A stretch of DNA of 60,477 bases from Alphaproteobacteria bacterium casp-alpha6 (GTDB lineage Bacteria; Pseudomonadota; Alphaproteobacteria; Rhodobacterales; Rhodobacteraceae), in the NCBI GenBank assembly GCA_001510135.1, contig LFER01000043.1:1-60477 (forward strand). Reading direction: 5' to 3'. The translations under genes and the position numbers were made by a program. The notes under the pieces were generated by a model. It searched no databases. It was not told the origin of the DNA and was given only the letters and a program-made list of their open reading frames with translations. This document shows positions 15,274-24,260 of the stretch, one piece after another; position 1 is the first letter of the stretch; every line of letters starts with the position of its first letter.

Positions 15274-17727
15274 ATGTCAAATCTTCCAAATTCAGCCCGC
15301 GTGGTCATTATCGGAGGCGGAGTCGTGGGATGCTCTGTCGCCTATCATCTTACCAAATTAGGCTGGAAAGATGTGGTTTTATTAGAACGCAAACAGCTCA
15401 CATCTGGTACCACGTGGCATGCAGCAGGGTTGATCGCGCAACTGCGCGCGACCGCAAATATGACAAAACTCGCCAAATATTCACAAGAACTTTATGGATC
15501 CCTTGAGGCTGAAACAGGTGTCGCCACAGGTTTTAAACGCGTCGGGTCGATCACAGTTGCCCTCAGCGATGAACGCAAAGAGGAAATTTTCCGTTCTGCC
15601 GCTATGGCGCGTGCCTTTGGTGTCGATATCGAAGAAATTTCCCCAAGTGAAGTAGGCGCGCGCTATCCCCATCTGAACCTAGATGGGGTCAAGGCGGGAG
15701 TTTACCTTGACAAGGATGGTCAGGGCGATCCAGCCAATATCGCGCTGGCGCTTGCCAAAGGTGCACGTCAACGCGGAGCCATTGTTCAGGAACGCGTGAA
15801 AGTTGCGCATATCGCGCGCGCTGGACGGCGTGTCACTGGTGTGGATTGGATTTCCGAAGATGGCCAGAACGGCCATATTGCCTGCGATATGATGGTAAAT
15901 TGTGCCGGAATGTGGGGTCATCAGGTTGGGCGCATGGCAGGGATCAATGTGCCGCTTCACGCCTGTGAACATTTTTATATCGTCTCTGAACCCATTGATG
16001 GACTGAAGCAATTACCGGTTCTAAGGGTACCCGATGAATGCGCCTATTACAAAGAGGATGCAGGCAAAATGATGCTGGGGGCATTTGAACCCAATGCCAA
16101 GCCTTGGGCAATGGCAGGCATTCCAGAAGATTTTGAATTCGACCAGCTTCCCGAAGATTTCGATCATTTCGAACCCATTCTGGAAATGGCAGTCAACCGC
16201 ATGCCGATGCTTGGCGAAGCGGGGATTCACACCTTTTTCAACGGGCCCGAAAGCTTTACGCCGGATGATGCCTATCACCTTGGCCTTGCCCCTGAAATGG
16301 ACAACGTCTGGGTCGCTGCAGGATTCAATTCTATTGGTATCCAATCGGCAGGAGGGGCTGGAATGGCTCTCAGCCAATGGATGGACGCAGGCGAAAAACC
16401 ATTTGATCTTGGGGATGTCGATATTTCCAGAATGCAACCCTTTCAGGGCAACAAACATTACCTCTTTGAACGCTCCAAAGAAACACTTGGGCTGCTTTAT
16501 GCTGACCATTTCCCTTACCGCCAAAAGGCCACCGCACGCGGTGTGCGCCGCACCCCGTTTCACCAGCAGCTTAAAGCACAGGGAGCCGTTTTTGGCGAAA
16601 TCGCAGGATGGGAACGCGCCAATTGGTACGCGACAGATGGGCAGAGCAAAGAGTATTCTTACAGCTGGAAACGCCAGAACTGGTTTGACAACGCCGCACA
16701 AGAACACCGCGCCATCCGGACAGGTGTCGGGATGTACGACATGTCTTCCTTCGGAAAACTGCGGGTGGAAGGGCGCGATGCAGAGCGTTTCCTCAACCAT
16801 GTCTGCGGTGCGGATATGTCCGTTCCGGTGGGTAAGATCGTCTATACACAGTTCCTTAATCAACATGGGGGGATTGAAGCAGATGTGACGGTAACCCGCC
16901 TTGGCGAAACCATCTATTTGGTGGTTACCCCTGCTGCCACCCGCCTTGCCGATGAGACATGGCTACGCCGCCATATTGGGGAGGCGCAGGTCGTGATTAC
17001 CGATGTGACCTCCGGCGAAGGCGTTCTCGCCGTCATGGGACCAAAGGCGCGTGATCTGATGAAAGCAGTTTCCCCGAATGATTTTTCAAACGCAGCAAAC
17101 CCCTTTGGCACCATGCAAGAGATCGAACTTGGCATGGGGCTCGCGCGGGTGCATCGGGTGAGCTATGTGGGCGAACTTGGCTGGGAAATATATGTGAGCA
17201 GCGATATGGCGGCCCATGCATTTGAAACGCTTTGGGAGGCAGGGCACGATCACGGGCTGAAACTTTGCGGTATGCATATGATGGACAGTTGCCGCATCGA
17301 AAAGGCGTTTCGCCATTTTGGCCATGACATCACCTGTGAAGACCACGTGCTTGAGGCGGGCCTTGGCTTTGCCGTGAAAACGGAAAAACCCGATTTCATC
17401 GGACGTGATGCAGTTCTGGCGAAAAAAGAACAGGGGCTGAACAAACGCCTGTTGCAATTCCGCCTGAGCGACCCTGAACCCCTGCTCTATCACAACGAAC
17501 CCGTGCTTCGCGATGGACAAATTGTGGGGTATCTGAGCTCAGGCGCCTACGGCCATCATTTGGGCGGGGCCATCGGGCTTGGCTATGTGCCTTGCGCGGG
17601 GGAAAGTGCGGCAGAGCTTCTCGCCTCATCCTATGAGATCGATGTTGCGGGAAGCAAGGTCAAAGCAGAGGCATCGCGTAAACCCGTGTATGATCCCAAA
17701 TCCGAACGGGTCAAAGCGGATGGGTAG
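15274..17727 (+). CDS. sarcosine/dimethylglycine dehydrogenase-type flavoprotein with GcvT domain
   Basis: 817 residues, paralogous to the protein encoded at 11927. The FAD-binding start VVIIGGGVVGCSVAYHL is followed by TSGTTWHAAGLIAQLRA with H49 as the likely covalent FAD attachment site. The C-terminal GcvT domains contain YVGELGWEIYVSSDMA and DSCRIEKAFRHFGHD. The sequence around TWHAAGLIAQLRA is closer to sarcosine-dehydrogenase-type members than the first paralogue is. It presumably oxidises sarcosine to glycine with the C1 unit passed to tetrahydrofolate. It ends the betaine cluster. No strong terminator was seen before the converging glycosyltransferase gene 43 bases on. Confidence 0.85.
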   Translation: MSNLPNSARVVIIGGGVVGCSVAYHLTKLGWKDVVLLERKQLTSGTTWHAAGLIAQLRATANMTKLAKYSQELYGSLEAETGVATGFKRVGSITVALSDERKEEIFRSAAMARAFGVDIEEISPSEVGARYPHLNLDGVKAGVYLDKDGQGDPANIALALAKGARQRGAIVQERVKVAHIARAGRRVTGVDWISEDGQNGHIACDMMVNCAGMWGHQVGRMAGINVPLHACEHFYIVSEPIDGLKQLPVLRVPDECAYYKEDAGKMMLGAFEPNAKPWAMAGIPEDFEFDQLPEDFDHFEPILEMAVNRMPMLGEAGIHTFFNGPESFTPDDAYHLGLAPEMDNVWVAAGFNSIGIQSAGGAGMALSQWMDAGEKPFDLGDVDISRMQPFQGNKHYLFERSKETLGLLYADHFPYRQKATARGVRRTPFHQQLKAQGAVFGEIAGWERANWYATDGQSKEYSYSWKRQNWFDNAAQEHRAIRTGVGMYDMSSFGKLRVEGRDAERFLNHVCGADMSVPVGKIVYTQFLNQHGGIEADVTVTRLGETIYLVVTPAATRLADETWLRRHIGEAQVVITDVTSGEGVLAVMGPKARDLMKAVSPNDFSNAANPFGTMQEIELGMGLARVHRVSYVGELGWEIYVSSDMAAHAFETLWEAGHDHGLKLCGMHMMDSCRIEKAFRHFGHDITCEDHVLEAGLGFAVKTEKPDFIGRDAVLAKKEQGLNKRLLQFRLSDPEPLLYHNEPVLRDGQIVGYLSSGAYGHHLGGAIGLGYVPCAGESAAELLASSYEIDVAGSKVKAEASRKPVYDPKSERVKADG

Positions 17728-17770
17728 GGTAAAACGGATGACGCTTTTGTTTATGATGCCCTTGTCGCAC

Positions 17771-18700
17771 TTACCCGCGCTTTATCCGGATGATTTTTGT
17801 CAAATACGACAAATAGGCTGAAATATAAGGTATTGAAATTCTAAAGTCTTCTGGGAAAATTTCTTGTTTTTCCAGAAGACCGGATATGATTTGATATTTT
17901 GCAATTTTATACTCTAAAGTTGAAATAATGTGTTTCGGCACATTATGGATTAATTTGGCATCGCGCAGACGCTGGCGCCAAGTTGCCAGACGAAGTTTAC
18001 AGTACACTTGCTGAAAACGAAGCCGATCTTCTGGATTATTGGCCGTCTTTTTTTGAGAAATACCTGTTCCGACCCGGTAATAAATGAGCGGCTTTTCAAC
18101 ATAAGAGACCTTATTCAAAAGCATTGCCCTAAAATAAAAAATCAAATCTTCGTACGTGTTTCTCTCGACAATGGGACCAAATCTATTCACCAGATCTTTG
18201 TGCCACGCGCAGGTTGCACCGATGCAAAGCCCGGATAAAAGCGAGGCCTCTTTGATCGAGATATTATCCAATTTGTGCTTTTTCGATAAAATATGATCTT
18301 TCTTATTGCCTTGGTCATCGATCTCAAAGGCATCTGAATGAATCAAAAGCGACTTTGATTTCATAAATTCATCGGCAAGAATTTCTGTGCGGTCGGACAA
18401 AGAAATATCATCGCCCGGGCCATAGACGATAAAATCGGCGCTGCACCTGTCGATGGCTAAAGTCAAATGGTCTATGAACCCAAGATTATCGTCGTTGAAA
18501 TAGGTCTTTACGCGATGCGGTCCCGAATAGTGCGCCACCATTTCTTTGATTTTTTCGCGCGTTCCATCTGTCGACGCATCATCAGAGATAACAATTTCCA
18601 AAGGGGAATATGTTTGTGAGAACGCCCCATTCAGCGCATGTTCAACAAAATCAATTTGATTATAAGTCAAAATCAAAAAAGATACTTTTAACTGCGACAT
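17771..18700 (-). CDS. family 2 glycosyltransferase
   Basis: 309 residues. The GT-A fold start KVSFLILTYNQIDFVEHAL, IVISDDASTDGTREKIKEM and the later DFIVYGPGDDISL (a DxD-like nucleotide-sugar site) are typical of GT2 enzymes that add sugars to polysaccharide or protein. No membrane segment was seen. It stands alone, without other polysaccharide genes. It is more AT-rich than its neighbours, which with the partial open frame just upstream suggests a relocated or horizontally gained gene. The acceptor and sugar cannot be predicted. Confidence 0.85.
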   Translation of the reverse strand: MSQLKVSFLILTYNQIDFVEHALNGAFSQTYSPLEIVISDDASTDGTREKIKEMVAHYSGPHRVKTYFNDDNLGFIDHLTLAIDRCSADFIVYGPGDDISLSDRTEILADEFMKSKSLLIHSDAFEIDDQGNKKDHILSKKHKLDNISIKEASLLSGLCIGATCAWHKDLVNRFGPIVERNTYEDLIFYFRAMLLNKVSYVEKPLIYYRVGTGISQKKTANNPEDRLRFQQVYCKLRLATWRQRLRDAKLIHNVPKHIISTLEYKIAKYQIISGLLEKQEIFPEDFRISIPYISAYLSYLTKIIRIKRG

Positions 18701-19050
18701 ATCAAGTGATAATTTCTATTTTTTATACCAAATTGAATTTTCCGTCATAATCTGAGCAATCCTAATCTGTTTGACAACTAATTTGAATTCTCTATCAAAA
18801 TTCGCCATGTTTTGAAAGTTCAAAGATCGACCAATCTTCCCGTCTTCGCAGAATGAATACGAGTGTCCAGAAATCCCCAAAAGCCCGTTTTGGTTCTCCG
18901 GCGGCATCAGTGGGCTGTTCCTGTCTAGGCAGGCATCAACCTGGGATTAGTACTAAGCATTCCATTTCATTAAGCTTTTGAATGACAAAGTGCTAAATTC
19001 AATGTTCAACAATAAATGGACGTGCAAAATCCTGCGGGTCTTTTGTGGGG
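18701..19050. other. AT-rich gap with a possible gene remnant
   Basis: Between the glycosyltransferase and the secreted hypothetical protein lies AT-rich DNA. A 63-codon minus-strand frame (18716-18907) starts MPPENQNGLLGISGH and ends 15 bases before the glycosyltransferase start. It shows no recognisable domain and could be the tail of a decayed gene or a chance frame. No RNA gene or repeat was recognised in the rest (18908-19050). Confidence 0.35.
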
Positions 19051-19740
19051 CTACTCTTCATAACCGCGCGGGTCTTCCATCGGATTGGAATAGACAAGGC
19101 GGTAATGATCCCCGAGCATTTCTTCGAATATGGCCAGACGTTTTTTGACGTCTTTGGTTTTCAACCGCCTCAGGATCGGCGCGGGGCTGATGTTTTTCTC
19201 TTGGGCAAGACGTTGGGTGAGCAAAAGAAAATCCTCTTGCCTGACAATCCAGTCATTCACCATAACCGCTTTTGGACAGCGCCCGCTTTGATGGCATTGG
19301 ACAAGCACGTCGATGTCATCCGGTGAGATATTAAAGCTTGCAAGATTGGTCATGCAACTGGCGAGGCTCAGCTCAAGGCCTTGATCGGTCTTTTGCGCAA
19401 AAGCGACGACCTCTGTGTCCGCCGCCACCTGCCCACAGCCCCAATCATCACATTGAAATGTCAGCCGGACAGGAGCGTTATAGGAATATTTAAAGCCCTC
19501 TTTGCTCAGGTAGCTGCCTGTGAAATCAGCCCAAAAGCTTTCCGTTTTGCGGGTTGGGTTTTGCTGTGCCTCTGGCCAATTGGCCCCGGCCACAAAGCGC
19601 CCCTTGAGAACCACATGAGCCGTTTGAGACTCCAAGGCCTTGAGATAACTGTTTATCAGATCAGGCGGCAGGCATGAAAGCGCGAAACCCGGGGACGCAA
19701 ATAAAGCCCACAAAACAAACGCCATAACGCTATTTTTCAT
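19051..19740 (-). CDS. hypothetical secreted protein with multiple cysteines
   Basis: 229 residues. The N-terminus is a signal peptide (MKNSVMAFVLWALFASPGFA, cleavage likely after ALS or GFA), so the mature protein is probably periplasmic. It has cysteines that could form disulfides (CLPPDL near the mature start, CDDWGCGQ, SCMTN, VQCHQSGRC). A C-terminal part rich in charged helices includes ILRRLKTKDVKKRLAIFEEML. I do not recognise a family. It stands upstream of the AT-rich glycosyltransferase region on the same strand but with a gap of about 350 bases, so co-transcription is unlikely. Confidence 0.7.
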   Translation of the reverse strand: MKNSVMAFVLWALFASPGFALSCLPPDLINSYLKALESQTAHVVLKGRFVAGANWPEAQQNPTRKTESFWADFTGSYLSKEGFKYSYNAPVRLTFQCDDWGCGQVAADTEVVAFAQKTDQGLELSLASCMTNLASFNISPDDIDVLVQCHQSGRCPKAVMVNDWIVRQEDFLLLTQRLAQEKNISPAPILRRLKTKDVKKRLAIFEEMLGDHYRLVYSNPMEDPRGYEE

Positions 19741-19978
19741 CCCGTTCCCTTACCCCTGGACCGCAGTGTTCCGGTCTTTTCAGATCATCACGCCAAGTCA
19801 ATCAAAACCCTTCGCAATTAAAGATTAGGCTAGAAATGCGTCGAGGTCGATTAGAGAGATGCATTGGAATGAATTGGAGCAAAAGCCTGCCAAACCATGC
19901 ATAAGATATTGGCGCCATTTTGCCAGATGCCATCTAGCGATTTTGTTTCCCCTTGACCGGAGTTTTCCACAGGTGGGT

Positions 19979-21355
19979 TCAGAGAACACCCCGCAAGAGT
20001 GCTGCCGCATCCGATTTCGTGGAAACAGAGTCAATCGCGGTCATTTTCGCTTTAATCTTTGCAAAATCGTCTTCAGTTTCAAACCGTGCGGCGATACGTT
20101 CACGCAGAAGATTACGGACTTTTGAAAACTCACTCAGTTCAGATGCGGCCATGACCATATATTGAAAATAGATGTCCTGTTGGGCATGGCTTGCACCCAG
20201 AGCCGCCAGTTCAAAGCGGATTGGGTATAGTATTTCCAGTGCTTGAGCATAGTTTTTCGACTGAAACTTGGCCATTGCTTCAGCTGCCTTGGCCGCAAGA
20301 CGGCTTTCAGTGCTGTCATCGCTGCCCGCCGCCCATGTCTGAAGCGCCCTGTTAAGCGAAGCTTCATCACTTGTGCGCGCCAAAGCCATGGCCTGATGGG
20401 GCACGGTAAAAAGAATGTTGTGATCTCCTAGCGTTTTTTCAGAGGCCTCGGAAATTCGGTTCCAGCGATCCCCCACATCGACGCCTTGGAATTCAAGACG
20501 GGACAGGGCGGAGGCGGCGTTCTGGATATCAAGGTAAAACGTGCTGCTATTGGGGTAAATCTGCTTATCCACCAAGGCGAGCGCACCATCCAGTTTGCCT
20601 TGCGCCATTTTAAAAAGCGCAAGGTGCCACCAGATATGTCCCCGAAAGAGGTTGAAATCGTTAAGCCGGTCTTGCACCTCTTCGATGCGCGCCTCTCCTT
20701 CTTTGACGCGGCCTTGCATTTCAAAGACATGGGCAAGCGCATGCAGCGACCAAAGATCAGTTGGGTTGATGTCGAGCGCGTCTTTTGCATAGGCCTCAGC
20801 CTTTGCGTAATGGCCCGCCTCTTCCAGCGCAAAGGCCATCGGTCCAAGGACAAGCCCATATCCCGCAACCTCCGGAGACCAATGCTGCAGGGTCTGCAAG
20901 GCGGCCGTCAATTGGCGTTTTTTGTCGCCACTCCAGAACAAAGTACCGGTGAGTTGGCGATAGGCCAAAAGATCACGGGGCCATTGTGAAATAATCTCTT
21001 CCCAAGCCCCGTTGCGCCCTGCAAAATTTCCATTAATCCAGTTTTCCAAAGCAGTTACATGAAGTTTTTCACGCTCAGTTGCACCGCTTATCAGGGTTTT
21101 GGCCCGTTGCAGGTGCCCCCGTGCAGCCCCCTCTCCGGATTTAAATCCATCGGTCATGACAGAATACCCGCGCAGCACATGCCCCAGTACAAACTCCGGT
21201 GCATCTTCCAAAAGCGTTTCCAAAAGCCCAGCCGTTCCGGGCACATAATGGTAAATATCTGTAAGAAGGGCGTCATAGATTTGCACCTGATCGTCGTTAA
21301 TCCCGCTCAGTGGAAGTCCCCGCACATCTGTGCTCAGTGCTGTATCTAATGGCAT
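19979..21355 (-). CDS. TPR-repeat protein, TTC38 family
   Basis: 458 residues of helical repeats. The sequence follows the TTC38 pattern: FVLGHVLRGYSVMTDGFKSG near residue 55, then an HVTALENWINGNF segment, PRDLLAYRQL, and a repeat with DLWSLHALAHVFEMQGRVKEG followed by GHIWWHLALFKMAQGKLDGAL. Tetratricopeptide units mediate protein contacts; the biochemical function of the TTC38 group is not established. There is no signal peptide, so it is probably cytoplasmic. Neighbours on both sides are separated by more than 100 bases, giving no operon clue. Confidence 0.85.
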   Translation of the reverse strand: MPLDTALSTDVRGLPLSGINDDQVQIYDALLTDIYHYVPGTAGLLETLLEDAPEFVLGHVLRGYSVMTDGFKSGEGAARGHLQRAKTLISGATEREKLHVTALENWINGNFAGRNGAWEEIISQWPRDLLAYRQLTGTLFWSGDKKRQLTAALQTLQHWSPEVAGYGLVLGPMAFALEEAGHYAKAEAYAKDALDINPTDLWSLHALAHVFEMQGRVKEGEARIEEVQDRLNDFNLFRGHIWWHLALFKMAQGKLDGALALVDKQIYPNSSTFYLDIQNAASALSRLEFQGVDVGDRWNRISEASEKTLGDHNILFTVPHQAMALARTSDEASLNRALQTWAAGSDDSTESRLAAKAAEAMAKFQSKNYAQALEILYPIRFELAALGASHAQQDIYFQYMVMAASELSEFSKVRNLLRERIAARFETEDDFAKIKAKMTAIDSVSTKSDAAALLRGVL

Positions 21356-21459
21356 CGCTTACTCCTTTCTCAATACATTACAAAAACTATCAAGTGATAG
21401 GTAGAATTGCTGGCCGAGATTGTCAACCTGAAATCACAAAGAAAAATTTCCAGAGAACT

Positions 21460-22440
21460 TTAGATTTCGAGAACGATTTTCCCGATATGCGTACTGGATT
21501 CCATCCGCATGTGGGCTTGATCCGCGTCTTCTAATGCAAAGGTGCTGTCCATCACCGGATGGATACGCCCTGCATCCAAAAGCGGCCAAACCGTTTCCTT
21601 CAGACTATCCGCAATGCGCGCCTTGGCAAGATCCGACTGCGGGCGCAACGTGCTGCCCGTCAGCGTCAAACGGCGGGTCATCATTTGCGCAAAATTGATT
21701 TCAGCCTTTGGGCCCTGTAGAAAAGCAATCTGGACCAGCCGACCATCATCGGCGAGCGCCTTAATGTTGCGGTCAATATAACTTCCCCCGACCATATCAA
21801 GGATAAGATTTGCCCCGCACTCTTGGCGCATGACCTCAACGAAATCTTGATCCTTGTAATTCAATGCCACCTCGGCTCCAAGCGCGCTACAGGCATCACA
21901 TTTTGCCTGTGATCCCGCAGTGGCAAACACCCGCGCCCCAAAAACGGACGCCAGCTGAATTGCCGTAGTACCAATCCCAGAGGATCCACCATGTACTAAA
22001 AACCGTTCACCCGCCTGCAGTCCGCCTCGTTGAAATACGTTGGACCAAACGGTAAAATAGGTTTCCGGCAGACAGGCTGCTTCCTTTAAAGACACGCCTT
22101 TGGGAACTGGCAAACAATGGGCAGCCGGTGTCGTCGCGTATTCGGCATATCCCCCACCCGGAAGAAGGGCACAGACCGCATCCCCTTCTTTGAGATTGCT
22201 CACACCTTCCCCCACCCGCACAATCGTGCCCGACGCTTCAAGACCTGGAAGATCGCTTGCTGTGGGGGGCGGATTATAAAGCCCGGCACGCTGAAGTGCA
22301 TCTGGCCGGTTCACCCCAGCAAAGGCGATTTTGATCAACACATCCCCATATTTCGGGTCCGGTACGCTGCGGGTTGCTGGTTTTAAAACCGACGGATCAC
22401 CCGCTTTGGTGATTTCTATAACACGCATTTGCTGTGACAT
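21460..22440 (-). CDS. NAD(P)H quinone oxidoreductase (zinc-type alcohol dehydrogenase superfamily, PIG3-like)
   Basis: 326 residues of the medium-chain dehydrogenase fold. The GroES-like start includes GVNRPDALQRAGLYNPPP and DLPGLEASGTIVRVGEGV; the Rossmann part has VHGGSSGIGTTAIQLA. The catalytic zinc cysteine and the structural zinc loop are lacking, as in quinone oxidoreductases. It catalyses NADPH-dependent reduction of quinones or enones in the cytoplasm. It lies nine bases behind the COQ9 gene, with which it is probably co-transcribed, a pairing that ties it loosely to quinone metabolism. Confidence 0.88.
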   Translation of the reverse strand: MSQQMRVIEITKAGDPSVLKPATRSVPDPKYGDVLIKIAFAGVNRPDALQRAGLYNPPPTASDLPGLEASGTIVRVGEGVSNLKEGDAVCALLPGGGYAEYATTPAAHCLPVPKGVSLKEAACLPETYFTVWSNVFQRGGLQAGERFLVHGGSSGIGTTAIQLASVFGARVFATAGSQAKCDACSALGAEVALNYKDQDFVEVMRQECGANLILDMVGGSYIDRNIKALADDGRLVQIAFLQGPKAEINFAQMMTRRLTLTGSTLRPQSDLAKARIADSLKETVWPLLDAGRIHPVMDSTFALEDADQAHMRMESSTHIGKIVLEI

Positions 22441-22449
22441 GTGGCCTAC

Positions 22450-23145
22450 CTATGATTTGTTCCAATACCCTGGCATATCGGTTGGTCGTTTTGCCTCGGG
22501 GGCTTTGATCTTACTCAATAACCAGTTTGGCCCCCGCAGCAGGTTTTGCAACCCTTTGTTGGCGCGCACCTGCGATTTCAGCTTCTCAAACTGCAGGACG
22601 TTTTCGATGCGGCGATCCAAAAAGGCCCAAGTCGCCTCATGTTCTGGACTATCGTCCCCAAGCCAGTAAAGCACTGTGGTGCTATAAACCGTGCTCAGCG
22701 TTGCACGTTTGGTATACCAGTTCACGTCGCGCGACGTGTCACCGAGCACTGTCCAAATCGCATCCGAAGTACCCCAGATCAGACCTGCCCCAAGACGCGC
22801 ATTATGAGGAAGCGCGAAAAGTGTCGCTCCGCGGCGCACAGCCTCTTTGTCCTCAACCCCTTCGAGGCGAAGGCGCACTGCGAGAACCACTTTGTCGCGA
22901 AAACGCAGGTCCGATAGATCCCTCCCTTGCAAAGCTTCAATCATTTTTTGATCGCCGCGTTCATGGAAATGAACGGCAAGATCAAGCGCACCGCGCGGGC
23001 AGCTCAGGCGCGCCAAGTTCATGTCGATTTCCGAATCATCGCATGCCGCCTGAAACGCAGGATCACTCCAGCCATCAAAAGCCACATGAGGCAAAATCGC
23101 TGAAAGAAGCCTGGATTTCAATTCGGATTGGGTGTTTTCTGTCAC
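22450..23145 (-). CDS. COQ9 family protein
   Basis: 231 residues. The start LKSRLLSAILPHVAFDGWSD and the later WYTKRATLSTVYSTTVLYWLGD followed by TWAFLDRRIENVLQFEKLK are characteristic of COQ9, the lipid-binding, TetR-fold protein that helps COQ7 hydroxylate ubiquinone precursors. In alphaproteobacteria it is commonly found divergent from rpsU, as here. It is followed nine bases later by a quinone oxidoreductase. The protein would act at the inner face of the cytoplasmic membrane. Confidence 0.9.
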   Translation of the reverse strand: MTENTQSELKSRLLSAILPHVAFDGWSDPAFQAACDDSEIDMNLARLSCPRGALDLAVHFHERGDQKMIEALQGRDLSDLRFRDKVVLAVRLRLEGVEDKEAVRRGATLFALPHNARLGAGLIWGTSDAIWTVLGDTSRDVNWYTKRATLSTVYSTTVLYWLGDDSPEHEATWAFLDRRIENVLQFEKLKSQVRANKGLQNLLRGPNWLLSKIKAPEAKRPTDMPGYWNKS

Positions 23146-23264
23146 GGTGGTATCCCTCTCTTGCGTCTTTCATAACATCATATCTGGACAAGATAGAAGA
23201 GTGTTGTTAAAAGGCCCCCTCCTGCGACGATATGCAACTTAGACAGAAAGGTGGTGAATACCAC

Positions 23265-23471
23265 ATGCAGGTTAGTGTACGCGACAACAATGTCGATCAG
23301 GCGCTTAGAGCGCTTAAAAAGAAATTGCAGCGCGAAGGCGTTTTTCGTGAAATGAAGCTAAAGCAGCATTTTGAAAAGCCCTCTGAAAAGAAAGCGCGCG
23401 AAAAAGCGGAAGCCATCCGCCGTGCCCGTAAGCTTGCCCGTAAAAAGGCACAACGCGAAGGCATGATGTAA
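23265..23471 (+). CDS. rpsU: 30S ribosomal protein S21
   Basis: 68 residues, the standard size. [20 protein letters not shown] and the basic tail [15 protein letters not shown] are typical of bS21, a late-binding small-subunit protein near the anti-Shine-Dalgarno end of 16S rRNA. The start at 23265 is supported by an AGGTGGTG ribosome binding site; the in-frame ATG at 23232 is upstream of it and not used. A strong terminator follows 24 bases after the stop, so it is likely a single-gene transcript. Confidence 0.97.
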   Translation: MQVSVRDNNVDQALRALKKKLQREGVFREMKLKQHFEKPSEKKAREKAEAIRRARKLARKKAQREGMM

Positions 23472-23495
23472 ATCGACAGTTATGTCTGCAAAAGG

Positions 23496-23517
23496 CCCCG
23501 CTCTGGCGGGGTTTTTT
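23496..23517 (+). terminator. intrinsic terminator of rpsU
   Basis: A six-base G/C stem CCCCGC/GCGGGG with a TCTG loop (23496-23511) is followed by six T residues. Position and form fit a Rho-independent terminator ending the rpsU transcript. Confidence 0.92.
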
Positions 23518-23541
23518 ATTGGTTTTCTTAAGGTCAAAGGG

Positions 23542-24177
23542 ATGTCGGAGCTGACACTTTATGGATACCGCTATAGCGTTTACACGCGCGTTGTGAGCAT
23601 CGTCTTGCATCTAAAATCAGCGGTTTACGAATTTCATGACTTCAATCCGTTTGAAAAAGATATCACGGACCTTCATCCTTTTGGCAAAGTTCCTGTTCTA
23701 GACCACCGAAAGAATAAGATTTTTGAAACAAACGCGACAACCCGCTATCTTGATCGTGCGATCTCTGGATTGGCGCTCCAACCAGATAAACCATATGAAC
23801 TGGCCTTGCAAGACCAGATCATTTCAATCATTGATCACTATGCCTACGAACCCATGGTACGATCTGTCTTTGCGCATCGCGTTTTTCGACCACTCGAAGG
23901 GTTAAGAGCCGATGAAGATATTATCAAGGACGGGTTGGACAAATCAAAAAAAGTGCTCTGTGTTTTGGAGGATTTTGCAGGTCGCAAAAATATATTTGAC
24001 GGCCAGAATATTACGCTTGCCGATTGTCATCTGCTGCCAATGATCGATTATTTTCAACAAAGCGATGAAGGCCGTGTTCTGTTGGCCGACTTCCCACATC
24101 TTTCTAAGTGGTGGAGCATTGTGTCCGGTCTTGAAATGGCGACAGCGACACGACCAATCTTTGGAATAACCACTTAG
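23542..24177 (+). CDS. glutathione S-transferase family protein
   Basis: 211 residues. The N-terminal thioredoxin-like domain (LTLYGYRYSVYTRVVSIVLH, then FHDFNPFEKDITDLHPFGKVPVLDH and ETNATTRYLDRA) is followed by an all-helical GST C-domain (YEPMVRSVFAHRVFRP, NITLADCHLLPMIDYF). The GST fold conjugates glutathione or reduces/isomerises small molecules; the substrate is unknown. The start at 23542 is preferred because the upstream frame runs through the rpsU terminator. Its promoter must therefore lie in or just after the terminator, or some read-through occurs. Confidence 0.88.
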   Translation: MSELTLYGYRYSVYTRVVSIVLHLKSAVYEFHDFNPFEKDITDLHPFGKVPVLDHRKNKIFETNATTRYLDRAISGLALQPDKPYELALQDQIISIIDHYAYEPMVRSVFAHRVFRPLEGLRADEDIIKDGLDKSKKVLCVLEDFAGRKNIFDGQNITLADCHLLPMIDYFQQSDEGRVLLADFPHLSKWWSIVSGLEMATATRPIFGITT

Positions 24178-24260
24178 GCTTGCTGTGTCTGCTGGCGCGC
24201 CCTTGCTCTTCAAGCGCCCCTTGATTACGCTTTGTCCAACCTCGCATAAGGAATTCAAAA

